In this document: positions 39,825 through 48,126 of the stretch, in pieces
How positions within the stretch are numbered: the stretch's first letter is position 1
How the letters are laid out: the number at the start of each line of letters is the position of its first letter
Source: JANXXV01 sp038230275
Lineage (GTDB): Bacteria; Acidobacteriota; Terriglobia; Bryobacterales; Bryobacteraceae
DNA length: 50,810 nt
Direction of reading: 5' to 3'
Assembly (NCBI GenBank): GCA_038230275.1
Contig: JBBRNO010000032.1
Span: 1 to 50,810, forward strand
The notes under the pieces: model-generated
Seen by the model: only the letters and a program-made list of their open reading frames with translations
Told to the model about the DNA's origin: nothing
The model's database searches: none
Translations under genes and position numbers: made by a program

Positions 39825-40954
39825 GAAAAAAGGTGGACAGCTACTTCTTGAAAGGTGTAGCGCAGGTTCTGTTTCAGGCGCGCTTTCAGATCCAGGTAGT
39901 TTTGCGTTCCGGCGAACAGGTCTTGCAGTATCCCGCAAAACGTGGGACTGCGGCGCATGCATTGGATCATGCGCTCCGGCACGCTGCCACATAGAAAGTT
40001 GTCGACGAACAGGCGTTTGGCCAAGCGGGAGGCTAGTTCCAGGTCGCCGGTGAAATCGCTCTGGAGCCGCTGGCGATAGGTATCGGTTTGTCCGGTGAGC
40101 AATAAATCGGTTGCCAAATCGGCGGAACGGACGGCGTAGTAGAGACCTTCGCCGGTGATGGGATCGACCAGGCCGGCGGCATCGCCTACGGCGATCCAAC
40201 CGTCACCGGACACGCGATTGTTCTTCCAGGCGGGCTTCCGCAGGGAGGGAAGTACGTGGCCGTAGAAGGTGGCTCCGGACAGGGACAACGCTTTCCGGGC
40301 CATGTACTGTTCCAGGCGCGTGCGCAGGGTTTGGGCCGATTCACCCTTGCCGCAGATGCCTACGGAGAGGTGCCCGTGGCGCGGAAAAACCCAGATGTAG
40401 CCTTCGAAACCAGGGAAGAATTCCAGGTCGATGTGCGCTTGCTAGGTGGGAACGTAGTAGCCGAGGGCGACCATGGTGTCGCCAGTGGACCATTGGGTGC
40501 CCACCTGGCGGAGGGGGTTGCGTGCGCCGGTGGCTACTACGCAATAATCGACATCCATCTTCCCTGCCCTGGTGCTGACTTGCCAACCGCGGCCGCTGCG
40601 ATGGATATCGAGCACGCGGGTTTTTTCCAGTTGGGCGCCTGCTTGTTCCGCGCGCTGCAGCAGCATCTGGTTCAGTTCCAGACGGGAGTAAATGACCAGC
40701 GGTTTGGTGAGTGTTAATTTTGCCTGGCCGGTGCGGGAGGTGGACAGGTATGTTTGCGTGACGAACCGTTTCGGGGTATCGTTTTCGATCAGGAACGGGT
40801 ACTGGCTGTAGGCTTTGTAGGTGAGTCCACCGCCGCAGGGTTTCTCCCAGGCTAGCTTTTCGTCGAGCAGAATCACGTCCAGCCCCGCGGTGGCCAATTT
40901 CTCGGCTGCAAAGGCACCGGCGGGGCCTCCGCCGAGGACGGCGACGCGCTTCAT
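39821..40954 (-). pseudogene. Geranylgeranyl-reductase-family flavoprotein with in-frame TAG
   Basis: One continuous frame of 377 sense codons apart from TAG at 40442-40444 (codon 171). The N-part has the FAD site LGGGPAGAFAAEKLA and EKPCGGGLTYKAY. After TAG the family sequence continues at once (HIDLEFFPGFEGYIWVFPR, GICGKGE), then GDAAGLVDPITGEGLYYA, the second FAD motif. The family reduces prenyl chains of chlorophyll, archaeal lipids or quinones; in a non-phototroph a menaquinone or lipid role is plausible. TAG replaces what is probably CAG (Gln). Overlaps hemL (ATGA) and the lipoprotein gene. If the stop is real the enzyme is split and probably dead. Confidence 0.8.
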
Positions 40955-41367
40955 TTCGGGGGCTCAGCGGGGGTTGCGGATGGATTCACGGGGGGATGTC
41001 CGGGCGGCATCTCTCCGGTGGGAGCGGGCGCGGGGGCGAGCGTGGCGTCGCCGTGGGGGCTGGACGTGTTGCCCGCCTTCTTTAAGACTACCCATTTCTT
41101 GCCCTGGCGTTCCAAGGTATAGTTCATCTGCATTCCCTGCTCGGGGTTGGACTTGGGGCGAAAGTTGACCGTGGCCTTTGCCTGTTCGCCGGCGAAGGAA
41201 ACCGATGTTACGTCCACTTCCATTGAGGTAAGGTCGAGGCCGGCGCCCTTGCCCAGGTGTTCGACCACGCCTTGCTTCACCGCTTCTTTGGTCTGTGGGG
41301 CTTTATTGCAGGCGCATACCACGCCGAGCGTTGCGATTAAGATTAGCTGGCCGATTTTCACAATCAA
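40951..41367 (-). CDS. Small putative lipoprotein
   Basis: 138 residues. Signal peptide LILIATLGVV ends in a lipobox-like VCAC, so the mature protein may start at Cys20. A ~75-residue alpha-beta domain (VEVDVTSVSFAGEQAKATVNFRP, LERQGKKWVVLKKAG) resembles DUF4878/NTF2-type lipoproteins. The C-terminal ~35 residues are Pro/Ala-rich and disordered. First gene of the minus-strand unit lipoprotein - GGR-like - hemL, with 4-nt overlaps throughout. Confidence 0.65.
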   Translation of the reverse strand: MIVKIGQLILIATLGVVCACNKAPQTKEAVKQGVVEHLGKGAGLDLTSMEVDVTSVSFAGEQAKATVNFRPKSNPEQGMQMNYTLERQGKKWVVLKKAGNTSSPHGDATLAPAPAPTGEMPPGHPPVNPSATPAEPPK

Positions 41368-41418
41368 ATTATACCCTCAGGCCGATCTGTAGTATCCTCG
41401 CTATTTCAGCGAGGTGCC

Positions 41419-42135
41419 ATGTTCTGCCAACAATGCGGTGAGACGCTTGAGCCCCATGTGGTGTTTTGTCCGGCCTGCGGCCATCAACAGCCGGTGATCG
41501 AGGGAAGATTGCCGCCGCCTTTGCCGGTGGGGAACGGGGTGGTGCCGGCGGCTGCATTCCGTCCACCGGTGGAGATTAAGGCGGCCGGCGGGCGATGGAT
41601 CAGTCAGGGGTGGGAAGTGGTGAAGACGGACGTGGGTCTGTTTATGGGCTTGACTGTGCTGTATTTGATTGTCGGTTCGGCGGGGTCGGTGCTGACGCAG
41701 GGGCCGATGCAGGTTGGGTTTCACCTGGCATGCATGAGAAAGCTGGTGCGCGGGCGGACTGAGATCGGGGACTTGTTTCAGGGCTTCAACTACTTTGTCG
41801 CGGCGTTTGTGGCGGCGCTGCTGATCGCGGTTTTTGCTACTGTTGGCGTGCTGCTCTGTATTATTCCGGGGCTGGTGATAACGGCAATGTATATGTTCAC
41901 TTATCTGTTTGTGTTGGATAAGCGGCTGGAGTTCTGGCCGGCCATGGAGGCGAGCCATGCGGTGGTGAAGAACGATTATCTTGGCTTCGTGCTTTTTCTA
42001 CTGGGTCTGGGATTGTTAAACATTGTTGGCGCGCTTTGTTGCATTGTGGGATTGCTGGTGACGATTCCGATTAGCATGATGGCTATTACGATAGCCTACC
42101 GGGATCTGGTGGGATTTGAACCGAATACGGTTTAG
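41419..42135 (+). CDS. Zinc-ribbon membrane protein
   Basis: 238 residues: an N-terminal zinc ribbon (MFCQQCGETLEPHVVFCPACG, four Cys), a Pro-rich linker, then a polytopic domain with ~5 helices (residues ~80-238), including a GFNYFVAAFVAALLIAV segment and LEFWPAMEASHAVVKNDYLGF, a motif of DUF975/glycerophosphodiester-type membrane domains. Function unknown. Divergent from the lipoprotein gene with a 51-nt gap. The start is supported by AGCGAGG before the ATG. Confidence 0.75.
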   Translation: MFCQQCGETLEPHVVFCPACGHQQPVIEGRLPPPLPVGNGVVPAAAFRPPVEIKAAGGRWISQGWEVVKTDVGLFMGLTVLYLIVGSAGSVLTQGPMQVGFHLACMRKLVRGRTEIGDLFQGFNYFVAAFVAALLIAVFATVGVLLCIIPGLVITAMYMFTYLFVLDKRLEFWPAMEASHAVVKNDYLGFVLFLLGLGLLNIVGALCCIVGLLVTIPISMMAITIAYRDLVGFEPNTV

Positions 42136-42356
42136 GTGTTGATAACGCCGGTCGAGATTGTGCTGGCCGGTGACGTTGAAAGAGGCTAGGGCGATTGTTG
42201 GCTTTCAGTATCTGGCATGTGCCGTTCCTACGCCGGCAAACCTAAGGGCCATTCCTCAGCGGAAAATTGGTTTGGCGTTATGGCAGGACTTCAAAGGCTG
42301 GAAGGTATCAATTTCGCGTTGAGGGTCCGGCCTTGCTCAGACGTTCTGGTGATGGA

Positions 42357-42743
42357 ATGACAAAATCAATTGGCCACAGATGCACGCAGAGGGACGCGGA
42401 TAAGCAACGTGGTTTTTGGTTTGTGCGTGTTGGCGCGGCTATCGCGGTGTTTGCGTTTTTGTGGGCTTATACGCCGGGGGACGGTCTTTCGCTTTGCGGA
42501 TTTCAGTGGCTTACGGGCCGGCCGTGTGCGCTTTGCGGACTTACCCGGGCGATGTTCCAACTGGCGAAAGGGCACTGGGGACAAGCGTTGGAATACCATG
42601 CGCTGAGTCCGCTGGTGGTGGTGATCCTGGTGGCGGTGTGGAGACGGGCGGCGGTGCCGTGGGCCCACGTGGCGGCGCTGTTTCTGGGTTATGGGGTGGG
42701 CCGCGCGTTCTTGAGAAACTCGGCGATATCCTTCTTCAATTGA
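42357..42743 (+). CDS. DUF2752 membrane protein
   Basis: 128 residues. Core of the DUF2752 family: LCGFQWLTGRPCALCGLTRAMFQLAKGHWGQALEYHALSP, with two CxxC-like cysteines beside membrane helices, then a second helix. ATG 42357 gives an N-terminus (RCTQRDADKQRG) coded by a repeat-like sequence; GTG 42423 is a plausible alternative start just before the first helix. The 3' end overlaps the convergent S10 peptidase by 55 nt. Function unknown. Confidence 0.8.
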   Translation: MTKSIGHRCTQRDADKQRGFWFVRVGAAIAVFAFLWAYTPGDGLSLCGFQWLTGRPCALCGLTRAMFQLAKGHWGQALEYHALSPLVVVILVAVWRRAAVPWAHVAALFLGYGVGRAFLRNSAISFFN

Positions 42744-44170
42744 CGCAGCGATTGCAGTTCAATATAGAACATGTGTCCGGCATCGTAATACTTTTCGGTG
42801 ATGTTCTTGCGCGTGCCTGGCGGGAAGCCGGCATGGCTCAAGGTGTACTGCGCGGCCAGGTAGGGAGTTGCCAGATCGAAGTAGCCGTAGCCGACGAATA
42901 GCTTCATGTAGGGGTTCTTCGAAAAGGCGCTGCGCAGCGGATCGCTGGTGTCGGCGAAGGTATTATCGGCACCCCATTTCCATTTCTTGACGCCCTCGCC
43001 CAGGATGAAGTAGGGCTGATCGGACTGGTAGCCGAGATCGGACCTTAAATATTGCGCGAAGGTGGCGGTGTAGGGGGGACGAATGGTGGACATGGCCGGA
43101 TCGAACTCAGGGCGCTCGGCCGTGCCTAGTGCGTCGGTCCCTTTCAGGCGGCTGTCCAGCCGGCCCACCGTTTGTGCTTTGTCGCGCAATAGTTCCTTGG
43201 TGAAATGATGGATCTCCACGCGCAGATTGCTGAGGCCGATATATTGCTGAGAAAGCCCGGTGAGGCGCGAGAGTTTCGTAATGGCCGTATCGCGCTCAGA
43301 TGCGGATAGGCGGTCGCCCTTGGCTAGGATTTCCGCGTAACCACTTAGCGCCCACGCCTCGGATTCCGTCAGGGCTTTGTGTAAATCCTTTTGGAGGTCC
43401 GGGGGGAGTTTTTTGTGATACCAGGCAGTGGCGGTGTAGGAGGGTAGGATTAACGTAAAAGGCAGGTCGTTGCCTTTGGTGAACAGGATGGTTTGGAAAT
43501 TCAGAACGGTGGATAGGAGCACTATTCCGTTGAAGGCAATTCCGTGGTCGATTAGATAGCCGGAGAGGCCTGCGGCGCGGGTGGTTCCATAGCTTTCGCC
43601 GGCGAGAAATAGCGGCGAGGTCCAACGTTCGTTACGGGTTAGATAGATCCGGATGAATTCCCCGGTGGACGCTATGTCCCCTTCGAGGCCGAGAAACTTT
43701 TTGGTGAGTTCCGGCTTGGTGGCCCGGCTGTAACCGGTGTTCACCGGATCGATGAAGACTATGTCAGTCAAGTCAAGCCAGGTGGCTTCGTTGTCGACTA
43801 GTTGAAAGGGAGGCGCGGGGAGCGAACCATCGTCGTTTAGTTTCACGCGGCGCGGGCCTAGCGCGCCCATGTGCAGCCATATGGAAGCGGAGCCGGGTCC
43901 ACCGTTGAAGGAGAAGGTCAGGGGGCGCAGCGGCTCGCCTGGCTGTCTTTCGACGGTGTAGGCCATGTAGAAGAGATTTGCTTCCGTCTCGCCGGTATCG
44001 GTCTTGATGGGCATCATGCCCACGGTTACGGTGTAGTTCAGCGTCTTGCCGCTTAGCTGGATGGAGTGCTTGGTGACTATCGGTTTTTCGATCTCTTTCG
44101 CTGGCGGCGGCGTCTGGGCTGAGAGGCTGGACAGAGATAACAGCAGGGCGGCTATGGGTATTCGAATCAT
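42689..44170 (-). CDS. Secreted S10 serine carboxypeptidase-like protein
   Basis: 493 residues from ATG 44170, with signal peptide IAALLLSLSSLSAQ (a GTG at 44191 would add seven residues before it). Alpha/beta-hydrolase of family S10: oxyanion loop FSFNGGPGSASIWLHMGALGPR, catalytic Ser in FLAGESYGTTRAAG, Asp in YGYFDLATPY, His in YYDAGHMFYIE. The NGGPG and GESYG elements are family-diagnostic. It probably digests C-terminal residues of peptides in the periplasm or medium. Stand-alone gene, convergent with DUF2752. Confidence 0.9.
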   Translation of the reverse strand: MIRIPIAALLLSLSSLSAQTPPPAKEIEKPIVTKHSIQLSGKTLNYTVTVGMMPIKTDTGETEANLFYMAYTVERQPGEPLRPLTFSFNGGPGSASIWLHMGALGPRRVKLNDDGSLPAPPFQLVDNEATWLDLTDIVFIDPVNTGYSRATKPELTKKFLGLEGDIASTGEFIRIYLTRNERWTSPLFLAGESYGTTRAAGLSGYLIDHGIAFNGIVLLSTVLNFQTILFTKGNDLPFTLILPSYTATAWYHKKLPPDLQKDLHKALTESEAWALSGYAEILAKGDRLSASERDTAITKLSRLTGLSQQYIGLSNLRVEIHHFTKELLRDKAQTVGRLDSRLKGTDALGTAERPEFDPAMSTIRPPYTATFAQYLRSDLGYQSDQPYFILGEGVKKWKWGADNTFADTSDPLRSAFSKNPYMKLFVGYGYFDLATPYLAAQYTLSHAGFPPGTRKNITEKYYDAGHMFYIELQSLRQLKKDIAEFLKNARPTP

Positions 44171-44794
44171 AAAAAGGCTTGAAGAGTGCACAGTGCTAGT
44201 ATTTTCTCACCGGAGATGTCCTCCATACAGACGGCACCGGCGGCGGATCGTGAGGTTGTGGAATTTAGGTACCAGGACAGGCTGGTTTCGCATTCGTGGC
44301 GGTGCCGAGGGTGTTGAATATGGTGACGCCGAAGTTTATCGCCAGGCGCCGACCGCGATTTAGCGTGGCGCTACCGCTGAACCGGCCACCGATGGTTTTG
44401 GAGATGTTTTTACGGACGCCTATCACTACGCTGCGGCGCGCGGCGCCATACAGCAGGCCATCAGCATGAGTGTGGCGGCGCTGCCGCCTTGGCCGGATTG
44501 GCAGCCGCGGAAAGAATATGTCATGGCGCTTGCATTCGTACCGCACATTAATATATCCAGCCGGATTGCTAACCGGTTCGGCGAGTTTGCCCATTCGTTC
44601 ATCTTCCGCGCCATTGTTTCCGGCTATACCGCGAAGGTGCTGCATGAAGTGGCGATGACGCCAAATACTTACATGGTGGTGAACTTGCTGAAACTGCGGG
44701 AAGGTGCGGATGTGGTGGACGCGCACACCAAGTTCAATCCGTTCGCTCTTTCACGCCACAGGCGATGCGACACTTTCTTGCGGAGCCCTTGAGG
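44171..44794. other. No clear gene; possible barrel remnant on the minus strand
   Basis: About 620 nt between the S10 gene and the next membrane protein. On the minus strand, 44265-44430 reads GVRKNISKTIGGRFSGSATL and INFGVTIFNTLGTATN-stop, resembling the last strands of a large outer-membrane protein, but no upstream coding continues. The plus-strand frame 44466-44792 has no family. It may be the eroded 3' end of an outer-membrane gene. Confidence 0.3.
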
Positions 44795-46924
44795 CTACTG
44801 TTTTTTATTCTGAACAACCTGGCCGTGGCATGGAATTACCCGGACGAAAGAGTTCGCCACAATCGGCTGCACGGTCCACACCCAGGATTCAGGTTTGCGC
44901 CAGACGGGATCGGTATCTCGAGCAAACAGGTAGTCGATGGAGAGGTCGCGGCAGACTTGCTCCACGTTGGGCGTGCTTCCATCGGCTTTGGCTCCATTGA
45001 ATACTTCCAGCAGCGGTTGTCGGATGCCATTGCAGCGTTCAGGCGCTCCACCGAATTCGGTACTACAGGTGAGACCTCCAGCGACCATTGGACGCCGCGA
45101 ATAGAGAAAAGGAGCGATTTCTAAGAACATCTCGGGATGGTGCTGAATAACGGCTGTTACTGGAGTAATATTCTGCATTTGCTCATAGGCCTGACGCACG
45201 GCAAAGGTGCGTTCTCCTAAGTGGCGGTCCGGCGAGAACATGGGCGCCATTGGAAAGGAGCCGCGATCGGCCAGCACGGGGTAAGCCCGTATCAAGAAAA
45301 CCTCATATCCAGTGGACAGAACCCCAATCGCCAGAAAGAGGCGAAATCGGCGATTCATGTTCGAGGTGACACGCCTGTTCCGCCACCATTCGGCGATGTA
45401 GGGCACGGCCCAAAGTAAGAGCACGAATTGGGCAATAAGAAAGCCGCGCCAGCCCAGGTCGTTCGCGGCAATGACGGAAGACTTGAGGAAGGTGCAGATG
45501 AATACACTGGTGAACAGCATCAGTCCTGCCGCCAGTTCGGAAGGTTCCAAACGCCAGTTTAGGGAACGGAACCGCCGCCACTGCATTTGGGCTACGACGA
45601 AGAATAGGCCCAGCTCAAACAGGTAGTTAGTCGGCAGGAGGAGTAAGTTTGCAAGCGTGATCAGCGGGCCGTCGACTCCAAAAATTCGCAAAATCCGCTC
45701 GGGAATAGTAAATGACCTGACAGTCCACTGTAGGGCGGCTTCACCGCCGGATACGCTTGACCTTAGCAGATCGAGGAAGTACGGAATCAAGCAAAGCAAA
45801 CAAACCAACCCCGCGAGGACAATGGTTGCCGCCTGTCGATTGCGCCGCCGAAGGACGGACGCGATGGTCCAGGCGATGAGAAAAACATCGAACACCATTC
45901 CCACATAGATGCCTAGACCGGCCGCGGAGGCAAACGCAAAGCCGGCCACGACGCCTGCCACGATTCGTTTTCGCATTGAAGATTCAAGCGATTCCGAATC
46001 GTTCCAAATGATGAGGAAGCCCATCAGGGACGCAATCAATGCGGCCATATAATGAGGTACCCAAAGCAACGAATAGATCCATCCGCCAACGATGTTGTTC
46101 CAGAGTTCAGAACTGAACCAAACCGCACTTTGATCGCCGGTTACTAAGTAGCGAACGTAGAATGCCAGGTTCGGGATTAAGTCGAGACCGGTGACGGCAA
46201 GCAGGCTAACGCCCCAAAGCGACCGGAGCAAAATGTCTTGTCGACCCTTGGGATCGAAAAAGCGCAGGTACAGCGGCACTATGGCTAGCATGCCCACGCC
46301 GCACCAGACTGTGCCACCTACGATTGCGGCCCAGGGCGCGACGACCGTCCCGGCAAGCCGTTCTGTCAAGCCGCAGATAAAGTACCAGAAGTAGTGATAT
46401 CGCAAAAGCACGGGCTCGCCAGGACGGAAGAAAGGACTCAGCGCCGGCAAGTCGCCTTGACTTAGTGAGTTCGTGATTGCCGCCCGGATACTGTAATCCC
46501 AAGCGGTTACCGAATAGTAAAGCCGGGAGCCCGTACCGAGGTCGAGTAGTTCCGCAACAGCGAAGAGGGTCCACACACCGGCAAGAGCAAAAGCAACCCG
46601 CAAAAGCCTGCAACGCTTATGAGTTGTCAGCTCGCGAAGTAGCGATGGCAGGTGGGTGGCAAAAGCGGCCGCTAGCAGTCCAAAGAAAATCCAGACGGCG
46701 GTGATGGAAACACAGCGAGCGAGTGCGTAGGCGAGGATCGGGGAGATACTAATGCCGAGGGGGGCGGCCAGGGCGAGCCGGGTGTGCAGAGCGCGCCGGC
46801 GAAACGAGAGCACTCCGGTTACCCAGCCGATCACGTAGCCGGGCACCGCAATCAGCCAAGTGAGAAGGAAAATGGCGATGAAAATTCCGCGGAGGTCTTG
46901 CAAATAGAAATGGAAGGCGGTCAT
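44795..46924 (-). CDS. Large polytopic membrane protein (GT-C-like, unknown)
   Basis: 709 residues from ATG 46924 (frame open to 46987). At least twelve membrane helices at ~10-540, with loop RYHYFWYFICGLTERLAG near 195-212 typical of GT-C/DUF2298-like transferases, and a C-terminal soluble part (~560-709) with ITPVTAVIQHHPEMFLEIAPF. The product resembles enzymes that take sugars from polyprenyl phosphate, but the acidic catalytic pair is not clear. Probably cell-surface glycan assembly, like the two membrane proteins at 48.1-50.8 kb. Confidence 0.7.
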   Translation of the reverse strand: MTAFHFYLQDLRGIFIAIFLLTWLIAVPGYVIGWVTGVLSFRRRALHTRLALAAPLGISISPILAYALARCVSITAVWIFFGLLAAAFATHLPSLLRELTTHKRCRLLRVAFALAGVWTLFAVAELLDLGTGSRLYYSVTAWDYSIRAAITNSLSQGDLPALSPFFRPGEPVLLRYHYFWYFICGLTERLAGTVVAPWAAIVGGTVWCGVGMLAIVPLYLRFFDPKGRQDILLRSLWGVSLLAVTGLDLIPNLAFYVRYLVTGDQSAVWFSSELWNNIVGGWIYSLLWVPHYMAALIASLMGFLIIWNDSESLESSMRKRIVAGVVAGFAFASAAGLGIYVGMVFDVFLIAWTIASVLRRRNRQAATIVLAGLVCLLCLIPYFLDLLRSSVSGGEAALQWTVRSFTIPERILRIFGVDGPLITLANLLLLPTNYLFELGLFFVVAQMQWRRFRSLNWRLEPSELAAGLMLFTSVFICTFLKSSVIAANDLGWRGFLIAQFVLLLWAVPYIAEWWRNRRVTSNMNRRFRLFLAIGVLSTGYEVFLIRAYPVLADRGSFPMAPMFSPDRHLGERTFAVRQAYEQMQNITPVTAVIQHHPEMFLEIAPFLYSRRPMVAGGLTCSTEFGGAPERCNGIRQPLLEVFNGAKADGSTPNVEQVCRDLSIDYLFARDTDPVWRKPESWVWTVQPIVANSFVRVIPCHGQVVQNKKQ

Positions 46925-47310
46925 GCGGTGGCCGAGCCCTGATGGTGTGGAGGGGTTTTGGCCGTGGTTCTCGCGGAGACGGGGCACAAGCCGTTGAGAC
47001 CTTCAAAATATCTTTCGCCAGTACAGAATTTAAGCGCGATCAAAAGACACTGTTTGTTGTTGACCATGAGGAAGCCATCTCGCCACACTTAACGTATTTC
47101 GTCTCGACGCGCTGCGCCGCAAATCAACCAAGGATCCCGAATGAATTTCCACGGTACCTTCCGCGTGGGTTGACCGGAAATCATTAGTGGCAATCTCCGT
47201 CCAGAACATCCTATCGGTAGACGCGGACCGTTTCTATAGGCCGGGTGGGTCACCGGACCCAAGAACCCCGATTCGGGGTGCGGAGAAGACTCTGGGACAA
47301 TTACTATTCC
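46925..47310 (+). promoter_or_regulatory. Divergent upstream region with two back-to-back hairpins before the SDR gene
   Basis: No gene seen. In the SDR leader, GGGTC-ACCG-GACCC (47247-47260) and ACCCCG-ATT-CGGGGT (47265-47279) are perfect adjacent hairpins, 31 nt before the ATG. No T-run follows, so they are not classic terminators. They could stabilise or regulate the message. Confidence 0.4.
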
Positions 47311-48099
47311 ATGAGTAAACCCGACACTATCGTGATCACCGGGGCCGGCCGGGGAATCGGCAGGGCTGCGGCGCTGCGCTTGGCGCGGACCGGGGCACAC
47401 ATCCTTTGCATTTCGCAGAGTTCGAACGCTGGAGAGACGGCGGATTTGATAGCCGGCGCTGGTGGCGCGGCGGATTCGCTGTGTATTGACCTGGCCGATT
47501 ATGCTAGGGCCGAAGCAATGGTAAGCGCTTGGGTGGACCGGCGTTCCGGACAGCGGATTGGCGTTGTGCTTGCGGCCGCCATTCTGGGAGCGGCCGGCCC
47601 GCTGGTTCAGACCGATCTGGCTACGTGGGACCTGGCTTATCGCATTGGCGTGCTGGGCAATCTTGCGGTGTTGAAGGCTTTGCTGCCACGAATGATGGAA
47701 GCTCGCTTTGGACGGATCGCGGGGTTCGCAGGCGGCGGTTCGGCCTATGCGAATCCGATGTTCCCCGCCTATTCGGCGGCGAAAACGGCGATGGTCCGAG
47801 TGATCGAGAATTTACACGAGGACCTCAAAGACAAAGGCGATTTCGCGGCGGTCTGCCTGGCTCCGGGCGCGGTGGATACCGATATGTTGCAGCAGGTGCG
47901 CGGGGCGGGTGGTTACGTGCGGACTACGGTGGGCATGGATGAGCCGGTCAGCTTTCTGGAACGTTTTCTCATGGCGGAATCGTGCGGCTTTTCCGGCTGT
48001 TTCGTACATGTCCGGGATTCCTACGCGCAATTTCTGAACACTGGCGAGCAGTTGGCTACTGAGTCCATGTGGAAGCTGCGGAGAATTGAGCCGTCGTGA
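47311..48099 (+). CDS. Short-chain dehydrogenase/reductase
   Basis: 262 residues from ATG 47311 (in-frame GTG further up rejected). Classical SDR: TGAGRGIGRAAALRLA (NAD(P)-binding GxxxGxG), cofactor-binding D-L-A-D near 60, an NAG-equivalent in LAAAILGAAG, and the catalytic Tyr-Lys in AYSAAKTAM. The conserved Ser before it falls in the FAGGGSAY stretch. Substrate not readable. It is alone on the plus strand inside a region of minus-strand membrane glycosyltransferases, so a role in sugar or polyketide-like surface chemistry is possible but unproven. Confidence 0.85.
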   Translation: MSKPDTIVITGAGRGIGRAAALRLARTGAHILCISQSSNAGETADLIAGAGGAADSLCIDLADYARAEAMVSAWVDRRSGQRIGVVLAAAILGAAGPLVQTDLATWDLAYRIGVLGNLAVLKALLPRMMEARFGRIAGFAGGGSAYANPMFPAYSAAKTAMVRVIENLHEDLKDKGDFAAVCLAPGAVDTDMLQQVRGAGGYVRTTVGMDEPVSFLERFLMAESCGFSGCFVHVRDSYAQFLNTGEQLATESMWKLRRIEPS

Positions 48100-48126
48100 T
48101 GGGTGGTTGAGCGTTTTGGGGATTTG

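Noticed and set aside
38556..40199. Longer 547-codon version of hemL
   Set aside because: The first 125 codons are antisense-like to the neighbouring gene and Arg-rich. ATG 39824 gives the standard HemL length.
44466..44792. 108-codon plus-strand frame
   Set aside because: No family match, no ribosome site, and it runs into the 3' end of the minus-strand membrane protein gene.
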